Assembly (NCBI RefSeq): GCF_022539505.1
Contig: NC_061513.1
Span: 354,497,696-354,561,695 of the forward strand
DNA: 64,000 nucleotides
Direction: 5' to 3'
Source of the DNA: Lolium rigidum
Taxonomy: Eukaryota > Streptophyta > Magnoliopsida > Poales > Poaceae
Positions 1-10,200 of this stretch are shown here, piece after piece. Made by a program: the position numbers and the translations under genes. The notes under the pieces are model-generated. The model saw nothing but the letters and a program-made list of their open reading frames with translations. It ran no database searches and was not told the origin of the DNA. The first letter of the stretch is position 1. The number at the start of each line of letters is the position of its first letter.

Positions 1-360
1 AGATGAAGAAGCTCAAATTGAATGAAAGTTGCGTACATATACGAGGATCACTCTGGTACCGCAGATTTTTTAGAGTTCCTACGGGAAGAGATCTACTCAA
101 ATTTGTGACGATAGAAATGTTTGTTTTAGCTTGAAATCCAAATCTAGTATCAACTCTCTATCAAAGGAGCTTTACTTGGCACAACAATGCAATAAGGCAA
201 AGATAAGGAGGAGGTTGCTGATCGTAACAACTTCCAAGACACAACAAAACAGTAGCAAAATAAAAACATGGGTTATCCCAAGAAGTGCCTTCTTTATAGC
301 CATTAAGATGGGCTCGAGTAATTTTAATGATGCACTCGCAAGAAATAAAAGGTTCGCAAG
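1..360 (-). mobile_element. Gypsy-type internal region fragment, reverse orientation
   Basis: This stretch closely matches 32440-32800, the internal non-coding part of a Gypsy-like retrotransposon lying in reverse orientation. Shared words include caagaagtgc and ttaagatgggctc. It carries no protein-coding potential beyond chance ORFs. At about 360 the similarity stops abruptly and the sequence becomes LTR in the opposite orientation, so this is a rearranged or recombined junction rather than an intact element. The rest of the element lies left of the window. Confidence 0.7.
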
Positions 361-3016
361 ATCGCTCCCGCACCCCGCGGAGAGGGGAATCATCACCGGA
401 GGGCTCTACATCACCATGCCCGCCTCCAGATCGATGCGTGAGTAGTTCATCTTTGGACTATGGGTCCATAGCAGTAGCTAGATGGTTGTCTTCTCCTCTT
501 GTGCTATCATGTTTAGATCTTGTGAGCTGCCTATCATGATCAAGATAATCTATTGGTAATGCTACATGTTGTGTTTGTTGGGATCCGATGAATATGGAAT
601 ACTATGTCAAGTTGATTATTGATCTATGATGTCTACGCACGCTTCTATTCCTGTAGACAGTGTTGGGCCTCCAAGATCAGAGGTTTGTAGAACAGCAGCA
701 AGTTTCCCTTAAGTGAATCACCCAAGGTTTATCGAACTCAGGGAGGTAGAGGTCAAAGATATCCCTCTCAAGCAACCCTGCAATTAAGATACAAGAAGTC
801 TCTTGTGTCCCCAACACACCTAATACACTTGTCAGATGTATAGGTGCACTAGTTCGGCGAAGAGATAGTGAAATACAAGTAATATGGATGATAGTAAGTA
901 GTAATTGCAATCTGAAATAAAAATGGCAGCAAGCAAACATGTAGCAGAACTTGTTGGAAACAGTGTTTCAATGCTTAGAAACAAGGCCTAGGGATCATAC
1001 TTTCACTAGTGGACACTCTCAACAATGATCACATAACTGAATAAATAAATGCTACTTTCAAACACTCTTTTGTTGGATAACAAACCCCATTCATTGTGTA
1101 GGGCTACAAGAGCTCCCTCAAGCCGGAGTAAACAAGCTCCACAACTTCATAAAGGAAACACACACGATGCGCACACTGTCACCGTCACACCGTGGAGAGT
1201 GAATCCGGAGTTCATATTAAAGTAACCTCTAGAGTGCATAATAGACCGTTGCAATTTAGACAGAGTACTAACATAGCATACACACTGTCACCAATAGCTA
1301 TGAAAGGGGGAATAGATCGCATCAATACTATCATAGTAATAGTTAACTTCATAATCTACAAGAGATTACAATTATAACCTACGCCAAGTACTACATGATG
1401 CACACACTGTCACCTTTACATCATGGAGGAGGAATAGACTACTTTAATAACATCACTAGAGTAACACATAGATTAATAGTGATACAAAGCTCATGATCAC
1501 ATAAAGATCACACCATGGGAGAGAGAGAGATGAACCACATAGCTACCGGTAGAGCCCTTAGCCTCGGGGGAGAACTACTCCCTCCTCATCATGGGAGACA
1601 GAAACGGCGATGAAGATGGCGATGGTGTCGATGGAGATGACTCCGGGGGCAATTCCCCGTCCCGGCGGCGTGCCGGAACAGAGATTCTGTCCCCCGAAAC
1701 TTGTCTTCGCGATGGCGGCGGCTACGGAACTCTTCGTGGAATATCGTCGGGTGTTTTAGGGTTTTCGCGACGGAGAGAATATATAGGCGGAAGGGCGGCC
1801 TCGGAGGAGCCAGGGGGTGGCCACACCACATGGCGGCGCGACTAGGGCTGGGCCCGCGCCCCTATGGTGTGGGCCCCCTGCTGGCCGCCTCCGACTCTCC
1901 TTCGATGTTCTGGAAGGCTCCGTGGAAAATAAGACCGTGGGCTTTTGTTTCGTCCAATTCCGAGAATATTTTCTGTGTAGGATTTCTGAAACCAAAAACA
2001 GCAAAAAACAGGAACTGGCGCTTCGGCATCTTGTTAATAGGTTAGTGCCGGAAAATGCATCAAAACGATATAAAGTATGAATAAAACATGTAGGTATTGT
2101 CATAAAACTAGCATGGAACATAAGAAATTATAGATACGTTTGAGACGTATCAGTCTATCATATATGTGTTGTTTATGATCTTGCATGCTCTCCGTTGCTA
2201 GTAGAGGCTCTGGCCAAGTTGATACTTGTGACTCCAAGAGGGAGTATTTATGCTCGATAGTGGGTTCATGTCTCCATTGAATCTGGGGGAGTGACAGCAA
2301 CCCCTAAGATTGTGGATGTGCTGTTGCCACTAGGGATAAAACATCAATACTTTGTCTAAAGATATTTGTATTGTTTACATTACGCACAGTACTTAATGCA
2401 ATTGTCTTTTGTTTGCAACTTAATACTGGAAGGGGTGCGGATGCTAACCCGAAGGTGGACTTTTTAGGCATAGATGCATGCTGGATAGCGGTCTATGTTC
2501 TTTGTCGTAATGTCCTAAGTAAATCTCATAGTAGTCATCATGATATGTATGTGCATTGTTATGCCCTCTCTATTTGTCAATTGCCCAACTGTAATTTGTT
2601 CACCCAACATGCTATTTATCTTATTGGAGAGACACCACTAGTGAACTATGGACCCCGGTCCATTCTTTTACATCTGAAATACAACCTACCGCAATCACTG
2701 TTCTCTGTTGTTCTTTGCAAGCAAACATCATTCTCCACACCATACGTTTAATCCTTTGTTTACAGCAAGTCGGTGAGATTGACAACCTCACTGTTAAGTT
2801 GGGGCAAAGTATTTTGATTGTGTTGTGCAGGTTCCACGTTGGCGCCGGAATTCCTGGTGTTGCGCCACACTACACTCCTTCACCAACAACCTTCACGTGG
2901 CATTCATCTCCTACTGGTTCGATAACCTTGGTTTCTTACTGAGGGAAAACTTGCTGCTGTACGCATCACACCTTCCTCTTGGGGTTCCCAACGGACGTGT
3001 GCTTCACACGTTATCA
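361..3016 (+). mobile_element. Gypsy LTR (family 2), missing its first part, split by a solo LTR
   Basis: The segments 361-626 and 2158-3016 align with 36769-37887, the second half of the 3' LTR of the element at 33-38 kb. Both end in the same way: shared text around gttccacgttggcgccgga, then a CA end (ttatca here, gcatca there). The first ~470 bases of the LTR are missing. The LTR is interrupted at 627-2152 by a solo LTR of family 1. The superfamily is inferred from the related full 3' end at 33-38 kb. Confidence 0.75.
627..2152 (-). mobile_element. Solo LTR, Gypsy-like family 1
   Basis: A 1526-base LTR read on the minus strand starts TGATACGTCTC and ends TAGACATCA. It sits inside another LTR and is flanked by atcta (622-626) and gtcta (2153-2157), an imperfect 5-bp target duplication as expected for LTR retrotransposons. 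No internal region accompanies it, so it is a solo LTR left by unequal recombination. Three CACTGTCACC boxes, at about 1173, 1285 and 1404, are shared with the other copies. The predicted ORFs inside have no recognisable product. Confidence 0.85.
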
Positions 3017-4034
3017 AGGTGCAAGGATAAAAAAGTGTTATATACTTTTCAAAGAGAATTATAAAACGATGTCAGTATGTTTTAGTCTAATTAGTTATTT
3101 TGTTCATATATATATAGTTGCATTGACTTGTATCTTTGATCTATATGTTGTTTCTTCTGTAATTGTGTTTAGGGTATCCCATGTAGCGCAAGACGTGACT
3201 TCATGGAGCATATACATAGAAACATTAACCATTTAGAAACGTTTGAAGTCGTCATCCAGCAGAACACGCTACCCACAGCAGACACGATCTTTGTTTTTGA
3301 AGTCACCAATGAGGCGAACGGAACCTATTTTCACGGACGTAGTTGAAAGGAGATGATAGAACGCTACGGGATGGAGCCAGGGACTAAGTTATATTTCTCC
3401 TTGGATTGCTTATACAGGGAGACCTTCTTCCACTACAAATAACGGGACGACGCTTCCTTATCTGATGGTGAGTTCCACGACCCAAGAGATTCTGATGGGG
3501 TCGTTGTTCATTACCCACCCATGGAGCCGAAGCCGGAGGAGTGATTTGGTCACTTGGCTATTATGCTCAATGTATATAATAACTTGGTCACTAGTTTGCT
3601 AGGCTTTAATGTAATGATTTGATCTATATATTATGCTTAATGTAATGACTTGATCACTTGCGATGACTTTGTAGTGTTATTAATGATTTGATCATTTGGC
3701 TATTATATACTTGTGAATATGCTGCTGACTGGTTAGTGATGTTATATATATATGCAATATTATATACCTGTGTAAATGAGGGAGGATAGCCCATAAGAAA
3801 TATGCAGCCACACAGATGCGGGATACTAGTAGCGTGCCGCTAGGTGCGCTGCCAGTAAACTTAGTGGCAACGTGCCATATGCACACGCGACCAGCACCGG
3901 TAGTACTAGCCGCGTGCCGAGTTGGCACTCGACTAGTAGCTGATACCTCCGGCGATGTACCAGTCGCGGGCCGCCACCCGCGACTGGTAGGCCAAATCGG
4001 CACGCGGGCAGGCAGTAGGTTTTTCCTATTAGTG
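3017..4034 (+). mobile_element. CACTA transposon right-end fragment (A)
   Basis: The stretch ends in ggtttttcctattagtg, the inverse of a CACTA terminus (CACTAATAGGAAAAACC). Upstream of it are GC-rich subterminal motifs such as gcgtgcc and ctagtagc at 3815-4010, of the same type as in the right end at 19454. The left part is replaced by the Gypsy LTR that stops at 3016. It contains the decayed coding stretch at 3217-3544. Confidence 0.65.
3217..3544 (+). pseudogene. Decayed coding remnant of unknown family
   Basis: Read in one frame, this region gives a protein-like stretch with only two in-frame stops (near 3343 and 3439). It contains words such as TFEVVIQQNTLPTADTIFVF, KEMIERYGMEPGTKLYFSL and an acidic, proline-rich tail ending VVVHYPPMEPKPEE before a terminal stop at about 3542. 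The amino-acid composition is balanced and reads like real protein, so it is probably a dead exon. It lies just inside a CACTA right end and may be an element-borne gene. I do not recognise the family with certainty. Confidence 0.4.
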
Positions 4035-4040
4035 TTAAGG

Positions 4041-4440
4041 CTTGGAGAAACAATCTTATTGTTTGTATGGCCCCTAATTTAGTGGAAAATGGTGTTGCCA
4101 TTCTACAACGTGCGGATGATACGGTATTATGTATTTCTCATGATCGTGAGAAAACAGTAAACTTGAAGTTGTTGTTATATTTGTTTAAGATGATGTCAGG
4201 GTTAAAAATAAACTATATTAAGAGTGGTATTTTTGCTATTGGGGGTGATAATGATGTGGTTCAGTTTTATGCAAATATGTTTCATTTTCAAGTTGGTACC
4301 CTGCATCTGAAGTATTTGGGAACGCTAGTCACCTGTGCTGCATTGAAGAATAGTAATTGGGATATCCCGGTTGGGAGAATGATAAAAAAGTGGGATGCCT
4401 AGATTGGAAAATCCTCCTCCTTGGCTGCTAGTCGTGCTAC
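4041..4440 (+). pseudogene. LINE reverse transcriptase fragment
   Basis: The + strand reading of ~111 residues contains the LINE reverse-transcriptase core around GVAILQRADDTVL, followed by MSGLKINYIKSGIF and LKYLGTLV, all typical of plant L1-type LINEs. The usual tyrosine before ADD is replaced by arginine, and the frame stops after KKWDA at 4402, so it cannot be active. It abuts the CACTA right end at 4034 without a visible 5' LINE part. Confidence 0.8.
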
Positions 4441-5190
4441 TAGACTCCTCTTTGTCTAGTATTCCCTACTTTCATATGGGTCTTTTCCTGTTAAACAAAA
4501 CTTTCACGGGTTTCTACCCCCTTGGGTAGTAAGACTGGTATGCCAGGTGTAGTGACCTCACCATTTAAGGTGCATAACCATATGCATTCCAAAGGCTAGT
4601 TCTGGATCCGAATTACTAACACACATTATTCAAAATGTATTATCAAGTAGAAAAGGCCACTATCACGAAACATGATCCAACGATAAATAAAATAATTTCA
4701 TTAAAACTTTCATACCATTCAGCTAGCACTTACTCATATCACACAAATGGTAAAGTAAAACAATGAGCCATCTTTCTTCATGATGTCACATGCACACATG
4801 TTGAGCCAAGACTCGCTCGTAATCCAACATCCTTATTCTTCATCATACTAACCTGCAACATAAGTCGTTGGAGCCACGGAGGGTCAATATTTTGGGTGTA
4901 TTAGCAAGTGTCACTAGAAAAGATATCGAACTTATTTTCTATATGCTTATTGGGCTAAGTGGAAGTTAGGCAACTTTTACAGAAAGCAATATGATTTTAT
5001 CCTATCTTTTCAAAAATGGTTTTAATCATTCAAAAAGCGAGAATCTCTATGAACACATTGGCAAACTCCAAGTGCTCATATTCCCTTGTTCGACCCATGA
5101 AGTTTTATTTCAAAAAAAATTAGGATGAGGAGTTCTGAAACTACTTCAAAGTCTTGATGCTCAGAATTGTCCATAACCTGAGACACGACT
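4441..5190. other. Intergenic, no gene seen
   Basis: AT-rich sequence without a plausible coding region. It starts with residual LINE-like text up to about 4560. No terminal repeats or target duplications could be identified. Confidence 0.5.
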
Positions 5191-5199
5191 AAGTACTTA

Positions 5200-5735
5200 G
5201 ATTAAAATCGTCTGCAGAGGTCGTGGACTTTATCCACATGACACCTCCGGAGTGGAGCTTCACGACACTCGTGAGGGGAGTTAGATAGCTTGCCATCTCC
5301 GGAGTGGAGGAAAAGCAATTGTAAGGAAATGGCCCTTGTCTTCGTGAGGGGTCTTCGAGAAGAAGGTGAACCTTCGTGGTGTGCGGGGGACATTCGTGGT
5401 AACCCGCATCTATCCAAAGTGATCTACCTTACTCTACATGAATATATCTTCGACTCCACGTGCCTCGGTTATCTCTGTACCCGAGTTTTCTTCTTTATGA
5501 TAGTCATCGAGTTTGAAGTACTTATATCTTTCTTATCGCTTGTGCCTTGTATATCTTGTGCTATCTTGCCTAGCTTAACTTGTTGTTGGTGCACTTACTT
5601 GAGCCTAACTTATTTAGGTTTTGGGCTTGTAAAATAAACTCTAGTTTAATTTCGCATTTTAAAAAGCCAAATCCTTAATTGTTTTTTAAAACACCCACTC
5701 ACCCCCTCTGGACGACATCTTGTCCTTTCAGCGGG
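5200..5735 (+). mobile_element. Copia-like LTR 3' part
   Basis: The segment ends in the sequence caccccctctggacgacatc followed by ttgtcctttca. This resembles the end of Triticeae Copia LTRs, which typically finish with a pyrimidine-rich 'caccccctctag' tail before the primer-binding site. No clear primer-binding site follows, so only a fragment is present. The left border is approximate. Confidence 0.4.
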
Positions 5736-5840
5736 TTGCGGTCATTCGAGGATCGATCGGGTCCTTGTAACAGTCCTAGTCCCTGAATCACCGCCTACTA
5801 GTGTGCGGTTGAGGTCAATGGGAGGGGCCGTGATGCCGCC

Positions 5841-6311
5841 CTAATCGAACGGGACCTCATGCGACGACGATCGCGACCCGCCGAGGTGTGAGAGAGGCGC
5901 CTGGACCTGCATGACTAGGCACGGTGTAGACGGTGGCAAATGTGATGGCCGCCGTTGCAGAGGGTGGCGTGCGGCCTGGGAACTTACAGAGCTCGCCGAC
6001 GAGGCTTGGACATGGCCGTCGAGCGCCTCCCGCTTCAAGATGAGGACGGCCTCAACGACGGTAAGAGCAAGCACAATTTAGACGATGGCCTTGGCCTAGA
6101 TCTCCATGGCTAATAAAGCGGCCGCCTTTGCTGTTGCATCGGCAACAAACTTGGCATTTTTCACCCTCACGACGGGACGTCTGTCAGCGTGATTCTTGGT
6201 CTGCACTACCCTCTCCTTTGTCAGCATCTTTTTCTTTGTCACCTTGGCCTTCTGTTGGGGAGGAAGGGCCCGGACTGGGAGGCATGGTCGACGTCCATGC
6301 GGTGACAGCAT
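5841..6311 (-). pseudogene. Decayed coding fragment, unknown (transposon-associated type)
   Basis: On the minus strand one frame reads through from about 6311 to 5841 with two stops near 6094. It includes a basic stretch (QQKAKVTKKKMLTKERVVQ) and an alanine-rich stretch (VKNAKFVADATAKAAALLAM). Lys-rich then Ala-rich segments of this kind occur in grass proteins found near PIF/Harbinger elements, but the assignment is a weak inference. No start codon or flanking element could be fixed. Confidence 0.3.
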
Positions 6312-6495
6312 CCATCACAGGTAAGGGTTTGGTGTCGGCTGATGTCAATTTTTTGGGTGGCGGGAGAGGAAGTGACTTCTCTGCCACTAGCGCCGTGGGG
6401 CATGTAGGTTAGGAGGGGAACGCGGGGACGTATTGCTGTCGATGTAGACGCACTTGCTTTTCGCGCAAACGTATTTGGAGGCTAAGTTTAAGAAC

Positions 6496-6661
6496 GCTCA
6501 GTCGACTGAGATTTAACTTATGTCTCAGTCAAATTACATCAACGTGTTTTAATGCGGGTCTAAACAAAGTACAAACAACATTAAATACGAATCTTCAAGC
6601 AAAAACAAAATCTAACGCTGGAGCACGTGACTGAAACATAAGCTAAGTCTCAGCTAGCAAT
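6496..6661. mobile_element. Small MITE with terminal inverted repeats
   Basis: Imperfect inverted repeats of ~30 bases: ctcagtcgactgagattt with cttatgtctcagtca on the left, and tgactgaaacataagc with taagtctcagctagc on the right. The body is short and non-coding. The exact ends and target duplication are unclear. Confidence 0.45.
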
Positions 6662-6669
6662 TCCGTAAG

Positions 6670-6965
6670 AGGTCGTTTGGTATCCATCATTTGAGCCTGA
6701 AATCCTGGAATTCATTTTGAAATTCCATAGGTGGACTGTTTGGTTGCCACAAAATTGGACCATCATTTCATTTAGAAAATCCAGCAAAATGATGCCATGT
6801 GTAATCACAATTCCGAGCTGAAACCTGTCATTCAGGTTTCTTCATGGAAGCCATTTACAAATTCAATATTGAATTCTACTGTCATTTACAATTTCTGTGG
6901 CAAACCAAACAAGTGTCCATTTCTGGAATTACAATGTAAATGTGTATTCATTTTAAAATGCTACA
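6670..6965. mobile_element. Possible Tourist-like (Harbinger) MITE remnant upstream of DnaJ
   Basis: The sequence opens with gaggtcgtttggtatcc and has ccaaacaagtg near its end. It is rich in imperfect repeats of aattcca and attgaattc. This resembles PIF/Harbinger MITEs, whose ends read G(G/A)...GTTTGG. No clean target duplication is visible. It lies within 600 bases of the DnaJ start and may form part of the promoter region. Confidence 0.35.
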
Positions 6966-7103
6966 AATGATTTCTAAGTTTAAACCATGAATAAATTTTA
7001 CCTATTTTATATCCACACGAATCAAAACCGGCAAATGTGATTTGTTTGGGTCGGGCCGGTGCAGATGGCTCTCCAACGAGCCAGTTCCTCGTCCGTTGTG
7101 CAA

Positions 7104-7122
7104 GTGTGTGTGTGTGTGTGTG
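7104..7122. repeat. TG dinucleotide microsatellite in the DnaJ 5' region
   Basis: An uninterrupted run of TG units 155 bases upstream of the DnaJ start codon, followed by a short T run. It lies in the probable 5' UTR or promoter. No clear TATA box could be assigned. Confidence 0.85.
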
Positions 7123-7277
7123 TTTTTTCCAAGTCTTCCGCTGTGCCGAGATCTGAAATTCCCGGCAGCTACTGAATCTCCCCGACCCCACTCCATCGCC
7201 TCCTCCTACCTGGCCACGACGCCGACAGGCCACCACTACCACAGCTAGTGGAATCGCCCGGCGGCGGCGGCGGCGGC

Positions 7278-10200
7278 ATGGGCCTGGACTACTACAAGGT
7301 GCTGCAGGTGGAGCGGGGCGCATCCGACGACGAGCTCAAGAAGGCGTATCGGAAGTTGGCCATGAAGTGGCATCCGGACAAGAACCCCAACAGCAAGAAG
7401 GAGGCCGAGGCCAAGTTCAAGCAGATCTCTGAGGCGTACGAGGTTTGCGCAATGCGAGCTTCTCTCTCTCTCTCGCACTCCCATCATGCGTCTGATATGT
7501 GTCCACTCTTATCGTTACTTCGTTAGTCGACAAGGGCAGGTTTCTATGCACGAATCCTTCTCCGTTCTCCCGTGCTAGTTCTGGTGATAATGTTTGTAAG
7601 ATCTATTTTCGTTTCATGTGTACTTGGTGCTGCGGTTCTGTTTGGTCTGAAAATCAACCAGTAAAGATTGCATTTTTTGGCTACATTATAACCTTTGAGG
7701 CTTACTTTGAGGAAAATATTTTTCTTGAAACCGAGGCAAAAGAGCGTCTTCCATTATTAAGAAGTGTAGAATTGCCCGGTTAATTGACGGAAAACTGGGC
7801 AAAAACCAATACATCGAGTACCAAGCAGCCCACACTTGCCAACGACGCAACAAACAAAACAAAAGAGCAAACACAAGCCAGCGGGAAGCTGCTCCACCAA
7901 GCTAGCAGATCTCCCACCACTGCCGGAGAGAGGAAGCCAAGACTGACACGGTTCCACCTATGCCAGGAAGAGTGGAAGAATCAGACTGCAAGCCACAAAA
8001 ACCTTGCGCCATTTGCGATGCCTAGCATGCTGACGTCCCAGATTGAGAGCAACCTCATCATCCAAACAAAAAACCTCAATATTGCAAAACTATTAGAGCC
8101 CTCACCCCAAGATTCATCGAACCACTCTGTGCATGGGCGGGCACAAAGCTATTCATGGGTATTCAGTTGAATACCTATTAATTTTGGTTAGTTAAAATCA
8201 CTTAGTATTCAGCAATCTAACCCAACAAATCTAGCTATCAGCGAGGCGAGGCTCCAGCTGTCTAGGCCCTGTATCGCTTCAATGATAGAGCAAGGCTGGG
8301 GCGGCGATCGATTTTGTTCCTGAAGCAGCAGAAGCAATGACACCGTCGGGGCAAAAGAGGCACAGAAGAAGTACATAACACAGCGGTAACCGGAAGTACT
8401 AGACCATATGCTGGCACATCATTGAATTCGTTTTAGTAACAACAATTTATCGATCTTTATGTCATGTACTTTTATGTTAAACAAAACGTGAATTTTCATG
8501 TTTTTGCATCTGATATTTTTTCCTGACTTTGAATACCCATTATCAACAATCTGTGCCCGCCCATGACTCTGTGAGCCTGCGCAACCCACAATACCACCTT
8601 CCGGGGTCACCGTTTCAACATACCTCCGCCCACCCTCGAGTTGCTGCGGAGCCAAACCATCCTATCTAGAGTGTGTTGACTCAGCTGATAACCCCGCTGC
8701 ACTAGCAATGAAAGATTGCCACCCAAGCCATGCAACCTACTGCCTTGCCCATAGAGCCACCGCCACATTGCCTTCCGAGGCTGCTGTCTCGTCGCACAAC
8801 GACCATCCCGGGCCCCAACCTTGGCGCAAGAGGAGCTCCACACAACAGCCACAAACTGGTTCCAAGACATTTGTTAGCCACCAGAGGAGTTTCCAGTCAA
8901 TATTGAGCCACTCACGTGTTAGCATGTAATCTTGTCATGATGTGAAAGCACACATAGGTTGTGCAAGGTTTAGTGTGAATATGGTACATGAGTTGTGTGC
9001 TGTTTGTGTGAACAGTGTAGATAAGTTGTGTGCTGAATAAATGAGGCATGCTGCTGCTTGTTTGTAACTGTCTTCAAGTTGGGCTGGTCAGGTTTGCAGG
9101 CTACTGTGAACTGACTGACAGTAGCACAACTTAATTTTAGTTGCTCTAGGATTTAGTGAACATGCTAAGTCAGTTTATGGCAAGCCGGTTCATGGAGAAA
9201 ACTAAACATGGGTATAAATAGGTCCTAGCATGGGTTCCTGAGGGTAAGCATTCGTTGCTAAGTTTGTATGCATTTGTAATTCATTGCTGAGTTGTGTAGC
9301 ATTCAACTCTGCAAAAGGTAACAGGAAAAGAAGGCATTCGTTGCCTGAAACATAATGTGTGTGCTCCTTTGTAGTGCTCTGCTTTCTGCATTTGCTTAAA
9401 CACATTGTGTGCATGAGAGAGAACAGAGAGGAATTTCTATCATCATGAGCCTTGAACTTTTTTTTGCACCCCTTCTGCTGCGCGCCCGGATATACTGCAC
9501 TACCGTTGCCGGCGCGCAACTACCATGGGCAACCTCCTATGCTCGCCGCACGAGCACCGCCGGCATCCCTGTCCACCGCAAGATCCCCCTACGGGCTACC
9601 GTTTTCAGAGACAGGGGCCGCCAAGGGAGGGGGCGCTAGGTTTCCCCCTAGTCAGTTGGCAGGAGCCACACGGGATCGCAATAGCTAATTTGGGTTTTGT
9701 ATTCATGTGCTACAACATAATCTGTAACTGTCCTTTGTTTTCTTTTTGGCTTTCCTAAAGCACAACATAATATATTAACAGTTGGGTGCTCAACTACTGG
9801 TTTCCTTAAGAAAAAAATGCATTTTTGCGGCACTTCTGGAATCCAAAAGGAGCAATTTACTTTGGGGCATGGCATCTAGTGCTTCTATTGTATTTGCTGG
9901 GGCATTTCTCCTTGCTAGTATTTTGTTGTAGGTGACTTGGATGTGACTATCTGTTTGGAATAGAGAAAAGTCCATATTACACCCCTAAATTTGTCTCGGA
10001 GTTCAGTTTACAACCCTTATCTTTTATTTGGTTCGGATTTCACCCTCAAACTCTAAAAACCGATCAAAATTACCACTTCTCCAATTTAACTTGGTTTTTC
10101 TTGACACGATCAGCTGTTTTTTTAATCTCAGAACATACATACTGGTGCATATGTCCACGGCGCATGTTCTTTCGTAGTATATGCATGTGTACAGCGTGCC

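Noticed and set aside
7248..7277. In-frame upstream extension of the DnaJ exon from position 7248
   Set aside because: It starts at GTG, not ATG; plant initiation at the ATG 30 bases on gives the standard J-domain N-terminus.
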